In this document: one piece after another, positions 1 through 12,599 of the stretch
How positions within the stretch are numbered: the stretch's first letter is position 1
Layout: every line of letters starts with the position of its first letter
Assembly: GCA_950106755.1 (NCBI GenBank)
Contig: OX467082.1
Coordinates: 48,316,588-48,380,587 of the forward strand
Direction of reading: 5' to 3'
DNA length: 64,000 nt
DNA from: Climacium dendroides
Taxonomy: Eukaryota; Streptophyta; Bryopsida; Hypnales; Climaciaceae
Program-made: the position numbers and the translations under genes
Notes under the pieces: generated by a model
The model's database searches: none
The model's input: only the letters and a program-made list of their open reading frames with translations
What the model was told of the DNA's origin: nothing

Positions 1-153
1 AAAGTGCTGGGTTTCTGCTTTACATTTCTTGACTTATCAATTGTGCCTTCATCCTTTAAACTCACAATGACATCCACAATTTAGTAGTTGAGATTTCATG
101 TCTACCTACTACACATCACATGAAATTCCAAACAAATACAAAAAAAACAAAAC

Positions 154-2092
154 CTATTCAATTACATTGAATGACACTAAAGGGTTTCTTATTTTTGTAC
201 GAACCTCCACTGTTGCATGCACTACCTCAACACATTTCGACACGTTCAATACATGTGCTTCTATGGCTGTTTCTTCCTGTATCTTCTGAGGGTTAAGTTT
301 CTTCAAACCTACCAATTCCTCCATGATCTCCTCACCACCTGCAACTTCCGGCACTGTGGTGCTTATTTCAGAACTAGACGGGTGTGTATTCCCTCCATTC
401 TGCTTGCGGACTTCAAACAGAAGCTGCTTCACTAGGGAACCCATTTCACTTAATTCTCCCTTCACAATCTCTTGGAATGTATACAATTCGTTTCGCACTT
501 CTTCTATGCCTTTACCCGCCCTCCTTAAATTACTACCCACCCCTCCTGAATGTGACGACCGAATGTGCACTGATTTGTCTGGTGAAGCAAGCTCTGCTTC
601 CACTTCCATTTGAGTAGGGGGTCTCTCCAAATGTGCAGCCTACAATGACGGCAACCCTATATGTGTAAATTTCAAGACCAAAACATTCAATCATAGTGAA
701 ATTTCTTGAAAGCATTGACAAACAATAAACTATTTCACATTGTGATGCACATGTCCAATTACAACAACTACTACTAACATAATTTACTATTTTCAAATGA
801 AACTTCTCATATTGAAAACCAAATATGAGCACATGTACTTTTATGATTACCTACACATGACTATACATATTCACATGTACATCCAAATATGACTTCAAGT
901 AGTCACATACAAGGCTACATATAAATATACTTAGTCACAATACAATCTACATAAAATTTTAAGTACATTAATGTCTGTTATTTATGATTGCAAGAACTCA
1001 AAGCAACATCCTATCCATCATTTCTTCTTCTCCTGAATATGTCCTACTTATGGCTAAGCATTGTCATATGACCAACAAAGTTTACCTTCAACACATATTA
1101 CATTTAGAATTTCATGTTTATAAAAATAAAATCCAAAAGACAATGACTACGAACACCCATCTACAATCACATGCGTAAATAGAAGTTACAAAAGTGTAGA
1201 CATTTCTTTCACTTACCAGTCGTGACTTCACTTCTCCCTCAGATCGGCCACTATAGGACACTTTCTGCACGGTTTGCCGTGCAACCTTCATGCGTTCTGA
1301 ATATGCTACTTTGTTTGTCCTCTTGATGAGCTTCTTGAAGTTCTCTACATGATGAGCCTTCACAGTTCTGGGAATGGGAGCTTCGGCCTCTATCAATTTC
1401 TTCATGTTTGCTCTCTTTGTCTTCATTTGGGACCTCAGAATGCGGAAGAAGACATTATCAGGAACATCGCCTTTCCCACCACGATACTCGAATTTGGATG
1501 CCATTTTGTCCTTGATTGCTAATAGCAGAGGTCGGGGATGTGAATTGAAGTCATCCACACTCCAATCCAAATCACGAGAATATCCACGCAGCTTTGTCAA
1601 CCAATCCGCCCTATGCACTCCTGTAGGACAACCAACAAGGTCCACTTCAACCCAATCTCTATCATCAACCTTCTGCAGATCCCTCCTGAATTGCTTCAAA
1701 TTGGATTGTCGTTGAAGACTTCTGCTTCGGTCCACATTGCTAACTTCCTTCCCTTCATTTCCACTCAGTTTCCGCATTTTCTCACGTACTTCCTTCAAGT
1801 TTGCTCCACTCTTTGCCATGCGCTTTAATATGCTGACTTCCCGTAACTCCAACTCATCCACTACATCATTGGACAACTCTTCATTTGGGACATCTCCATC
1901 CTCCTCCGTACTAAAGTGTTGCTCAATATCTTCATCCGATTCCTCCCCCATCATTGTCTCCTCTGTGTCATCGAACAAAAAATTGTCCTCTTCCAATGGT
2001 GTTGTGACCATCATTTCTGTTGATGAAGTCATCTTCTTCCGTGTGGCTTCCTTGGGCCACGGCCTAGGGTGATGACGTTGATGGCTAAGCAA
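154..2092 (-). CDS. CACTA TNPA-like accessory protein, 3' exons
   Basis: Two minus-strand exons join in frame. The first runs 2092 to 1217, with acceptor ..TTTACAG and donor G|GTAAGT. The second runs 639 to 154, with acceptor TTGTAG and a stop at the end. Both junctions are phase 0, giving about 453 residues. The first half is acidic. The middle carries RDWVEVD, HRADWLTKLRGYSRD and HHVENFKKLIKRTNKVAYSER, a basic, Trp-poor pattern like plant Transposase_24/TNPA proteins of En/Spm elements. The last exon is predicted coiled coil (KGIEEVRNELYTFQEIVKGE). In known CACTA elements TNPA-type proteins bind subterminal repeats and assist the transposase, so nuclear DNA binding is the likely role. The upstream exons probably lie at 3706-4393. 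The family call is by eye and moderately sure. Confidence 0.55.
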
Positions 2093-2379
2093 CTGTAAAT
2101 GCAGAAAGAAACAACTTATAATATGAGTATAATAAGTACAGAAGGAGGACCTTCATGTCCTACATAACTCAAAAAAAACTACCAAGAAATAAATTTTTAC
2201 AAAACATGAAGTTCAACTTCTGAGTTACTCTCTAGGAAATGCAAATTCTAATTATCTAATTTTCATCACATGAGTCTGAACTCCTAATTTTTACCTCATG
2301 TCTATCAAAAAAATGTCTACAATGAGCACAATTCTTTGTAATTGGCCTCTCCAAACTACAAACAGTCACGAAAGATCAC

Positions 2380-3060
2380 TTCTGACTACAAATTCGGATA
2401 AAAGCTAATGTCTAACTACAAACAGTCATAGAACACCATTTGTGACTGGGCTTCAAGTCACATAATAATGTTTGTGACTACAATTAGTTATAAAAGCTCA
2501 TTTCTGACTACACGCAGTCAGAGAACACCATTTCCGACTGGGCTTCAAGTCACATAATAATGTTTGTGACTACAATTAGTTATAAAAGGTCATTTCTGAC
2601 TACACGCAGTCATAGAACACCATTTGTGACTGGGCTTGAAGTCACATTATAATATTTGTGTCTACAATTAGTTATAAAAGGTCATTTCCGTCTAGAGACA
2701 ATCATAAAACATCATTTGTGACTGGGCTTGAAGTCACATAATAATATTTGTGACTACAATTAGTTATAAAAGCTCATTTCTGACTACACGCAGTCATAGA
2801 ACACCATTTCTGACTGGGCTTCAAGTCACATAATAATGTTTGTGACTACAATTAGTTATAAAAGATCATTTCTAACTACAAGTAGTCACACAACACCATT
2901 TGTGACTGGGCTTGAAGTCACACTATAAAATTTGTGTCTACAATTAGTTATAAAAGGTCATTTCCGTCTATAGACAGTCATAAAACACCATTTGTGACTG
3001 GGCTTGAAGTCACATAATAATATTTGTGACTACAGGGAGTCACAACTGATTATTTTTCAA
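2380..3060. repeat. 92-bp tandem repeat, about seven copies
   Basis: The phrase GACTGGGCTT[CG]AAGTCA recurs at 2443, 2536, 2628, 2720, 2812, 2903 and 2996, a spacing of 91-93 bases. Each unit also has ACTACAATTAGTTATAAAAG and CTACACGCAGTCA, so TGACT/AGTCA half-sites face each other. Degraded units continue to about 3240. The array lies between exons of the TNPA-like gene on the minus strand, so it would be intronic if the gene is one transcription unit. Confidence 0.9.
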
Positions 3061-3705
3061 TTGACTTGCAGTCACAAAACATCTTTTCAGAACACCTATG
3101 AAGACTTGGCTTTCACTCACAAAATATCATTACTAACTGCTCACAGTCACAATAGATGATACATCACTACAAAATGTCTCAACAAATGAATATTGACTGC
3201 CACGAAGTCACAGTAAATCAATATAGACTAACAATACACACAATTCTAAATTCTTCAGTTGGAAGTGAACAAAGCGTTCCTATTCATGACTCCGGTCAAT
3301 TAGACATGATCATTTTACAGTACAATGTATTGTAATTGGTCATTACTACTAAAAAGGGTTATGTATTGACTTAGTTTAACTCTAATGAATCACATGTGCT
3401 CGAATGAGAGTAACTTGATTTACAAATTCTCTGTTTCTGCTTCTCTCTCACAAACATCAACCTTTAAAACTATTGAAAGTCAGAAATGACTAATACCAAA
3501 TTGTTGAAGACAAATTATGAGTCTATAAATTAATGCACTTTCAAAGAGAAATTGTAAACTACAACTAACCACATACATATGGCAATTGCAATAACGAAAC
3601 ACTTTAACAATGATGGAAAACTTCTTTACAATTCAATGAATTATGAGTCTTTCTCCAGCACAATTAGTTCCAATAGGAAAGGACTAAAGCTAACCTTCGA
3701 CTTAC

Positions 3706-4393
3706 AACAGTCTTCCTGCAATGTTTCTTCTTCTACTTCTTTGTCATTGCCTCCTAAGTTGATGTCAAAACTACGTTCTGGTAAAGCCCTCCACGTTGTT
3801 GCTCGTGTGTGCCTCTCCAATGTTGGTAAGATAGTGCCAGAGTTCTCCACTCCTTTTCCTCGATTTATACCTTGTGGCTTACAAGGGGTACGTCGCGACT
3901 GCTCTCAAAAATCCCCGCAAGATGATTAGAAGTCATTTCCAATATAGGAAACGTAATTGCTGGAAAACTAGCAATTGTGCGAAACAATTCCACTTGCACA
4001 TCATCTGGCAAATTAGCTATTTGTCTTGTCATTGTCGCCAAGATATTCTCCATAGTTCTCAATCCTAAAGCCCTGATGTGATTGATTTAAGTCAAAAAAC
4101 ACATGGGTCAGGCCTCTTCATTAAGTTTAATAAAAACAAAATTTCCTACATTTAACTTCAACATGTACATTCATTAATATTGAACAGGAGCAATGGTTTT
4201 AATTTCACAAAAGTTCAATACACGAATTCATTTACTTCTTAAAAACTACATAGAGCTTAGTATCTTACCTTGTTTCTCTTATGTTTGCCAATTGTGTCGC
4301 AATGTCCAACAACCCTAGATCACTCAATTTTTGTGAGTTCCTTTGAATATTTTCCTTTCTCAACCTCTCGTACTCAGTGATCTCTGAAGCCAT
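3706..4393 (-). CDS. 5' exons of the TNPA-like gene (probably frameshifted)
   Basis: A minus-strand ATG at 4393 opens MASEITEYERLRKENIQRNS, the YExLRxENIxRN start common in plant transposon accessory proteins. This exon ends at 4269 (donor ACAAG|GTAAGA, phase 2) and joins in phase to an exon starting at 4072 (acceptor CATCAG) that reads ALGLRTMENILATMTRQIAN. That reading stops near 3865. A second frame starting near 3895 (CKPQGINRGKG, then LERHTRATTWR) runs to a donor at 3706 (GTT|GTAAGT). The switch between the two frames needs a one-base shift or an unseen intron. The direction and spacing suggest these exons precede the exon at 2092, but no phase-compatible joining exon was found. Confidence 0.4.
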
Positions 4394-4449
4394 GCTATTG
4401 TGCTTGTTTACATCAAACAATCCTACTTGGAAAGAAAAAAATTGCATCT

Positions 4450-6130
4450 TAGTACAATAGTGACGTCTCAGACATTAATGCTAATATATTTTTCATCCGT
4501 ATATATTAATAATAGGAAACAATAAGAGAGCACTACATAGTACCTCTTTAAATTGGAAACTACAAATACGCAAGAAACTGAAAATCATTGTACTAAACAA
4601 TAATATATTGAATTGACATTCATAGCACAATTCAATGCATGCACAACGTTGAAAACCTTTTTTACTTTCTCAGAGACCCTGTACTGTACTCTGACTATGC
4701 GACAATATTATTTGAAGGCCACAAATGAGAACAGAAATACACAAGCTTATAGATAATTTTATTCCTAATGTTCTATCGCTCATTGAATAATATGCACCTA
4801 CCTAAACTCAATTATATTGAAGAAGATTGTAAGTAGGGAAAAATTTCATTCCATGGTAGACAATTGTTTGAATTTACGTGACCAATATAAATGACTAAAA
4901 ACACCTACAATGATTGTTTCTTACTAAATGAAGAAACAGAACTGCATGTGGCTTCCCTACAAATCCCAAATGAACAAACAAACAATAAAAACAAAGACAA
5001 TACACAACACTATGGGAGGCAAGCCATTCCTAATTAATCCCAAATTATTGCAGTGTAGGGTGTGCTCTTTTGATACATGAAGAGATGAATAGTAATGAAT
5101 GACTTGAAACAGTTCTTGTAAATTATGATTGTTTACAAGTCTCTCAATATTGTAAGCAGCCCTTCATTGATGTTCTTGTGAAGCCATGGTCAAGAAAAAC
5201 AAGTCCTACATCACCAGTATGGGAGGAACACTGTTTTGAGGTAAATAATTCATAGTAAATCCATTTTATGTCTAAAAAATATGAAAATTTCGGAAAACAT
5301 CCCAAATTCTATTTCAGGTCATTTCAACATTCTCCCACTAATCTGAATCACCACACAGATGTGCAAATTTGCTTAAGTGGTTAGGAATGGATTGCCTCCC
5401 ATAAATGTCCATTGTAAATAAACAAATAACAGGTGATGTGCATTAACGTACTTGTAATAAAAATGTTGCACTGCACTGCCCTCAAAAGAGCAAATACGCT
5501 TGCTTTAAAGAATCACCAGTATAGCTTGTTATTTCCTCTGTTGCCAATATAGCACTACAAGAGCGAAGTGGAAAAAAAAGAAGTAAATACGGTTCAAACA
5601 GCCTCAACAATCTGAAAAAACTTTCATCAGAAACGCTCTAAATGTTGACTACATTCTCACCACTTGTGAACTTATAACCATACAGCAGTACACAACAATT
5701 GCACGCTACTTTCCTAACCATTTGCAAAATGACTGCATCACAGTACATAACGAAATGAACCTCACGAACGGGGTTCAAGGAGAATATGGTTAAAAAACGA
5801 ACAAGCAGGTCTCACTAAGCTTCTAAATAATTAACAGGTTTCATGAAATTTACAGTTGTAACAAGCAGTTTGTAATTGAAAGCTGGAATTGAAATAATAA
5901 AGTCAGGGAAAGTAAGCCCTTTGGAACTGCGTATTTGTACTCATTTTGACTTTGCGAGACACAGCATAATTATTTGTCAGTTGTCTCTGCAAGAGAGCTC
6001 GGTCGATGTAGCTAACTGAACGCGCTTCACACTGACCAAGTAACTACAAGGCAGACGAGTGGGACTGACACATTTCAAACTCAAAATATATATAGAATAA
6101 AAAACTGAAATCGCAGGTACAAAATATCTG
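4450..6130. other. Non-coding stretch
   Basis: AT-rich sequence with no open frame of note and no repeat unit I could define. It lies upstream of the minus-strand TNPA-like gene, so it may hold that gene's promoter or the terminus of its element. A CACTACAAGAGCG string at 5552 is the only terminus-like sequence, and it has no partner. Confidence 0.5.
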
Positions 6131-6134
6131 CAAT

Positions 6135-6262
6135 ACCTGCATTTTGAGCAGCCTTGCTCCACCAGACGATGTTCCAAGTTGCTTACTCCCGGCAGGGCAG
6201 AATTTCCACGGTTGATCACTTGCCTGCTCTGGAGCACGTACCTACTCCATATATCCAAAACC
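6135..6262 (-). CDS. Candidate internal exon, unknown gene
   Basis: A 128-base minus-strand segment is open throughout and bounded by a good acceptor (TTTGTTGTTGCAG just above 6262) and a GT donor (ATGCAG|GTATTG at the lower end). It reads VLDIWSRYVLQSRQVINRGN and then SALPGVSNLEHRLVEQGCSK. I do not recognise the protein and found no matching neighbouring exon, so this could be a chance open stretch. Confidence 0.25.
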
Positions 6263-6279
6263 TGCAACAACAAAACACG

Positions 6280-8750
6280 AGAACACTTCTAATTAGACCG
6301 CCAGAATATGGAGTGATGAACAAACATGAATCTTTTCCGAAGAGCTGTTATTTCTCCATCAATAAAGTGTGTGGCCAACTATCTCTATTGAGTTCTCACT
6401 CTACAAGTCGACAGTGATCTTCTCACTGGATACGTTGCACCCTATTAATGGTTTATTTTGCCCTCAATTTTGCACCCTGAATCCCCGCTAAGCTCTTCTA
6501 GCACATGTCACACGTACATGATTTCGTCCAACCTTAGCATCGAGAATTGAAACAAATGCAGACATGGGATGGTACATGATTCGCGGTCAATTGCAATCCC
6601 AAACTGAGTATACATACACGATGAAGAGCGTCACTCACAAGAGATGAATGCACTCCGACTATATATGCACTGTCTAAACAAAGTCAGTAACTCATGCGCA
6701 TAATACAACCAAAGCCAAATCATAAATTGGTACAATCTGTGAAGAAACTGAACTGGCAAAGATAAAGTATCAGCACTTTAATTTTCCAGAAGTACATACT
6801 TGCTGAAATTAAGTATGGACTGAATTCATTCTCCATACTAGGTAGGATACACAAAAGTATGTGCAGGATATCGTAAGTTGTTAACTTCTCCATTGCAGAC
6901 TACTCTAAGTAACAGTAAATAAATATACAATTCTTCAAAAAAATTTATAGCAGCTGGCATACTCCAATCTGTAATTCATCGTAGCTTGGAACGTGGAAAA
7001 GGGAATCAGGGAAATGCGGCTAAGATGGGAAATCATTGGCAGAATTTTTTTTGTGCAAAACAAATTTATAACTGGGAATGGAAATCCGGGAATCAAGCAG
7101 AAGTAACTTCATCTCCCTATGTGGCAACAGCTCTTAGAATTTATGTTCACAACCGCTTAATTACAGACTACTGTGTAGTACCTTGATTTTCAGCTCACAA
7201 AAGTGATATGTAATTTCTACAGTACCAATATTCCTAATTTTGATGCCATATTCCAATCTGTAAATCATCATGAAGAGCGACAAAATTCCAGGCTCGCGCC
7301 TAAACCAAGAGCGAGCTTCCTACACAAGGTGAACCTCAGCTGTGACGTAAGGGCCGCACCTGGCACACGATTAGAGCACCTTCTTGAGTACGCTGACTTT
7401 GCTGTACTAATCTAGACGGACCGTTTGCACCAGAGCTAAGCCATCGAAGTGTCAATGTTATTCTCACCGGTGGTCAGCATGGCTTGCAGACGAAGAAATA
7501 GAAGCAACTCAACAGGAAAGGAAGAGGCGGAACAGCAACGACGAAGAAAGAAATCAAATCATATTGAAGTCGCGGCTTACAAGCAAATGTTCACGGCCCA
7601 CGGAGTCTCATGCCGGTGCTTGGCAAACCAAGATAGCTTAGGAAAATGTTCGAAATCTAGTCAACCAGCGAAGGAAAAACAAGATTGCTCAGCTAGTGAA
7701 GGAAAGAAGTCGCAAGTTGTTCGGTAGCTGAACCTGCGCTTGAGTCGGAGCTGGAGCGGCGGCCTACAAGTCATGAATGCAGTGGGACCGATTAGTAGGT
7801 GCTAAAATAGCACTGTCACTGGGGCACTGGAGCTTCACACACAGAAGTCCCCCGAAAAGTGAAGCGCTGCCAGACTTTACGGAGATAACAACATCTAAAA
7901 ATAGAATTTCGCTGTGGTGGCTTCTTCCGTCGCATTGCATGCAGACGTGTTCTCCTTTGTTCACCGATCTCTCGCAGGAATTGTTGGGCCCCTGAATTCT
8001 CGGTCATGTAGGAGCTTCGGTCAAGTATTCTGTCTTTCTTGGTTTAGGGTGTGCAGCCTGAGATTCAAGTGGTTTTGCCTGTGCAGGTGGGTTCCATTGA
8101 CAGAGAATCCTCGGAGACATCCATCAATCAAGAAATCGGTGGAGGAGTTTGCGGTTCGATGAAGATACATTTGCCGTCTCTCGTGATCACCCTGAAAGAC
8201 TTTCCGTTCTCTGTTTCGTAAGCTTTGAACTCAGTGAGAATTCAAGCGGCTTGCAGTACAACTAGCGTGCAGATTCCTTGCTTCTCGCTCCCGCATGCTC
8301 TCTGGATGGCAGAAGTCCCTCCTGCGGCCCTTCTGTGTAAGGATTTTCCTCCTTTTTTATTTCTAAACCAAGCTCATCCACAGGGTATGTGCTGGACTCT
8401 GTCTACATGAACACATTCACGTAGTTAGCCATGAAGTTGATGGAAGGGGATGATGTTTGCCGCTTTGGCCTTCAACTGTTGGCATGAAACCTAACAAGGG
8501 AAGCTGTTGCTGATCGATCCCTTCTCTCACTCCAACATTTTGAAATCAAACAGATAGCAACTTAGACAATCATGCCCTCGCAAATTTGTGAATTGGAACA
8601 ATTGAATCAATTTAATTTGTTGAGTCAAAGGTAGCATTAATAACAAACCACATTCTCAGGAATACATTACAACCAACCAGAGTGGGCATGACTAGAGCTC
8701 ATCACTTCTCTTCCCGAAATGGTCACGTCAGTACGTAATAATCTACCATT
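6280..8750. other. Non-coding stretch with a GC-richer core
   Basis: No gene recognised. From about 7270 to 8400 the base composition is visibly more GC-rich than the flanks, and an ATG-started 92-codon frame (7449-7727) encodes a basic, Arg/Lys/Gln-rich peptide of unknown identity. The phrase CCAATCTGTAA[TA]TCATC appears at about 6964 and 7253, a small direct repeat. This could be the first exon and promoter region of an unrecognised gene. Confidence 0.35.
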
Positions 8751-8755
8751 TCAGA

Positions 8756-8768
8756 GCTCTGACACTAT
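8756..8768 (-). other. Degenerate retrotransposon primer-binding site
   Basis: The plus-strand string GCTCTGACACTATGTTG resembles GCTCTGATACCATGTTG, the complement of the tRNA-Met primer site (TGGTATCAGAGC) that follows the 5' LTR of Copia-type elements. On the minus strand it would follow an LTR ending in ..CAACA, so an LTR would extend to the right from 8768. I found neither the other LTR nor polymerase frames. Low confidence. Confidence 0.3.
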
Positions 8769-8779
8769 GTTGAAGGAAA

Positions 8780-11150
8780 CCTAGACATTTGCGTGTACAG
8801 AGTTCTCTGAACCCGGACTGGTATAAGCTAAGATTGATCAATGTCGGTCAGAGGTTCTAGATAGGAGTATGATAGTTCAAATTTGTAGAAATTTTGTCAA
8901 TTTTACGATCATTACAATCAAACCAGTTGAAGACCTTGCAAAAAACGTGCATAGGTATCATAGAAATGGTATCATTCGAAGTGAGCTCATCAATATAACA
9001 ATTAATTGTACGTGAATTTTCAAAGGTCATTCCACCACATGATTGCAACTTCCAAATGATAAGCCATGCAGGGTTTTAGTGTTTTCCAGGGTTGGTTTAG
9101 GGTATCAGGTCTCATACAGTATGGATCACTCTGATGGTTCAACTAAAGGGTGATAGATTTCATGGAACTACGTTTCCACAAGTTCCAACTTCATACGCAC
9201 TAGTCCCTTGAAGTTGGTGTGGATCTTGAATCATTTTCATTGTTACTGTATGTCGGTTTGACATGGTACCGGTGGTTAGCAAATTTGTGAGTTTCGGTCA
9301 GTGAATCGCATAAAGGCATCACATTCATGAAGAATCTAAAAAGCTAAGGAAAAATTCAAAGAGAAAAAACGTGGTTGAATTCTTGAATTCGATCGTTGGT
9401 GGTGCAAAGTTTGGATTGATTGATCGAATGTGAATCCCAAAACAAGTTTTGAAATAACAATCACGAAACAAGAATCCAGTGAGAGGAGTTGCAATGCCTT
9501 CACCTCCAATTTTGAAGTTTATTCATGTAATGCATGAACTTGGTGTTCTCCTTGTTGAATTCGTATTCATGATTACCGCGTGCTGTGGACAAGGTCAAGA
9601 TCAACGAGGATTGATCAAAATTCGGAAGTTTGGCCTGGCATTTTTGCATCCTCCATGGAAACTAGGAACTTAAAACAGTCATAAATTCTGATCCCTTCTG
9701 TATCCTCATTCTTAATTTAAGTTTCACGTTCCTAAATTCAAGTTGAACAAGGCATCATCAGTAGAATTGAAGGCAAAAGATTGATGCCACCATGTTCTTG
9801 ACCATTAAATATTTATGGTTTGGAGTTCAAAATGCACGCATTATGAGAACAAGTGAAGCCATTAAGAATATAACTACCGTGTTGTTGACCAATAAGATGT
9901 AACAGTTCATAGACTCGCACCATCATTCTGGAAATTAAAATTTGTTAATTGTTTTAGAATTTAGGATTTCAGTTTGAATTCTATATCATAACATCAACCT
10001 CGTACGCAATGGAAATCAAGTATTAATGATTGAAGACGCATAACTGTGCATCACTGATAGGCACGTTCCAAAGGTGTTGGTATTGTTCATGTTCTCCAAT
10101 CCAAACTCATTGAAACTGATGTGGAGAATTTTTTGGTGGATCCTCCCTTTCATCAATTTTGGTGGATCTTTCTTTTTACGAAGACGCTGGGGCGTGCTCT
10201 GCCTATTTCCTAGAGGAGGTGCTCATCTTCACATGCCAATCCATTACCTCTTTGTATTGTCTTGAATTCGGTTTTGCTAGATTCATACGTTGTTACTAGT
10301 AGTTGGTTTCTTCCGTAAGGTTAGTTTTATAGAATCTTCAATAGGAAGAAGCATCAAATGCTCCTGAAATTATAGCCACAAGAGTAGGAAGAAGTTCTGG
10401 GTCACTTGCCCAATTTAGGTTTGAGTTTAGTGTTTGAAATCATCAAAGTCGAACCTTGAATGAATGGCAACGAAGTTTGAAACACTTGAACAGAGCGGCA
10501 GCTAGGTATAGGATTGGCTTACACGTAAGTCAATGACCTTGCACTACAAACATATGCAAGGAAATTGAATTAGAGATGTCATATCCCAAGCATTTGCAAC
10601 CGGCCAGAAGCACTGGCCCTATTATCTTGGAACTCATTCGAAGAGAAAAGTAGCAATTTTTTTGTACCCTTCCGGATAACAAAGGCCACCCACTCCATTT
10701 ACCAATGATGTACACGTCCAACCCCACTTGGTAGACCTCCACATGGTACTCTTACTTAAGTAAACCCAAGGTAGTATGCATTGGATTTGTGAAGTTATAG
10801 AATCTGCTTTGAATTTAGAGTAGTGCCCCTTTTGGGGGGCAAGAGGTGCTCAGGGGTTAACTACAAGTGTGCAACAATAGTAGTTTTAGTATGAGCTCTA
10901 TGTTCCCACGTGTTGTTAGGTATATCTCTGTTGTTAGTATAGGTGGCCCACTTTGCCACAATTTGCCACAATGCCTATTTTTGAGTAGGCTACGAAACGG
11001 GCATTTTCCATACTTAATAGAAAAGTATGTCTGGCCTTTGTGTTGGTGGTCCTCGTATTGTCCCATTGCACTGTGCGTTGGTATGAAATACCAAATTATA
11101 CTTGAAATGTTGCAATGTTTTTGGCATCCAGCGTAGATGTGTAGTTGGTG
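8780..11150. other. Non-coding stretch, no gene recognised
   Basis: Open frames here (9479-9673, 10074-10265, 10530-10742 minus) show no recognisable motif. A G-rich/C-rich hairpin (TGCCCCTTTTGGGGGGCA) sits at about 10834. This may be the remains of the LTR element suggested at 8756. Confidence 0.4.
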
Positions 11151-11183
11151 AAGTGAGCGAAGTCACATCACTATGCCTAGGGA

Positions 11184-11520
11184 TATCATGTAACCTAAGT
11201 TGTATCTCGACGAACATGACTGTACCAACTCATGTCATGTAATGTGAGTTGTATTTCAACTTATATGACTGTACCAAGTCATGTCATGTAACTTCAGTTG
11301 TATTTCGACTAACATGACTGTATGAAGTCATGTCATGTAACATGAGTTGTATGTCGACTTATATGACTGTAGTCAGTCATGTCATGTAATATGAGTTGTA
11401 TGTCCACTTATATGACTGTAGTCAGTCATGTCATGTAAGTTGAGTAATATGTTGACTTATATAACTGTATTTAGTCATGTCATGTAACTTGAATTGTTCG
11501 TAGACTTCTAAGACTATACC
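11184..11520. repeat. 49-bp tandem repeat, left subterminal array
   Basis: CATGTCATGTAA recurs at 11231, 11280, 11329, 11378, 11427 and 11476, exactly 49 bases apart. Between these lie GAGTTGTATxTCGACTTATA and ATGACTGTAxxxAGTCATG. The internal TGACT/AGTCA pairs resemble those at the element's other end. Confidence 0.92.
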
Positions 11521-11626
11521 GAGTACAGTTTAGGCATTCACATGAATGAAAGTAGTCATTGTAAACAATTTCTATGACTCTGGAGTAGTCATAGCCATAT
11601 TGCAATAGTCATGTTAATGTTCAATT

Positions 11627-12596
11627 ATGACTAATGCAGAAGTGATTGAAATATATGACATTGACATTTTCTTTGTTGTGCATATCAGGGAAGTGCACAG
11701 TATGTCTGAGGGGGAGCTTCAAAGTTTGCAAGAGCTACGATTATGGCAAGAAGAAGAAATTCAAGCAGATAACATGCGTCTAACAAAGTACCCATGCCCT
11801 TGCATGAAGTGTGCAGGAGGAAAAGTGCTTGATAGACGTACAATTCGAAAACATCTTCGTAGCAAGAAGAGGGACCCAGCTTTTACGGCCTCTATCTTGG
11901 TAAGGACATTGAAAATAATGAATTGTTTATTAAAAAAACAGTATGCTTTTGTCAATGATATACATCTACATTGTTTTCTTAAAGTTTCAGTGACTTGTGT
12001 AGGCCTTGTGGAGACCCTATGTGGAAGCCTCCTCTTTGGTTTCTTTACAAACATTTGTAAGAGAGACACATACTTCAACGAATGGCACACTGAAAGGAAC
12101 GTCTACAAGAGTAGTGGCTTTAGAGAAGTGGAGGTCAAATGTGTATGATGGACAGTGGTGTGATGGTCCCATACCGAAACTAACAATATTTTCCTATTGG
12201 CAAAGAAATTGGGATGTGAAGGTGTCAACATTTCCTTTCATGGGTTGGGGTCTTTTTGCCCTACAACCCGCGACAAAAGGGGAAGAGTTACTTCCCTTTG
12301 TAGGACCCCATTACACACTAGCAGAGTATAAAATTTTGAAGGAGGGACGGCCTCACATAAAGTCATATGTGATGGAAGTTGAGCCGGACTTGTATATAGA
12401 CGGAGATGTATTGAAGGGAAATGTAGCTGGATTTATTAATAGTTCTATAGGTCGAGAGGAGTTAGGGAACGTCATGTGGGAGTTTCGCATGCAGCCCAAA
12501 CCATGGAACAACTTGGAGTGGGGATATGTAATGACAATAGCGTCAAGGGATATTGTGGCTGGAGAGGAACTCTATGCACATTACTATGTAAATTGA
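11627..12596 (+). CDS. Transposon-borne zinc-finger/SET-domain protein
   Basis: Two exons join in phase 0. Exon 1 is 11627-11899 (donor CTTG|GTAAGG); a second in-frame ATG lies at 11702. Exon 2 is 12003-12596 (acceptor GTGTAG), giving about 288 residues. Exon 1 has a YPCPCMKCAGG...IRKHL motif like the Transposase-associated zinc finger at the start of CACTA transposases. Exon 2 is a SET domain: GWGLFALQPATKGEELL, PFVGPHY, LYIDGDVLKGNVAGFINSS and ASRDIVAGEELYAHYYVN. SET domains use S-adenosylmethionine to methylate protein lysines, often on histones. The usual NHSCxPN core reads NSSIGREELGN here and the usual final DY reads YY, so activity is uncertain. It lies inside the CACTA element, upstream of and co-oriented with the transposase gene. 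Function is inferred. Confidence 0.75.
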
Positions 12597-12599
12597 AAA

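Noticed and set aside
3165..3180. CACTACAAAATGTCTC as an element terminus
   Set aside because: No matching inverted partner or target duplication was found, and it lies inside degraded repeat DNA.
10530..10742. Minus-strand frame considered as a retrotransposon polymerase fragment
   Set aside because: No polymerase motif or conserved catalytic pattern could be identified.
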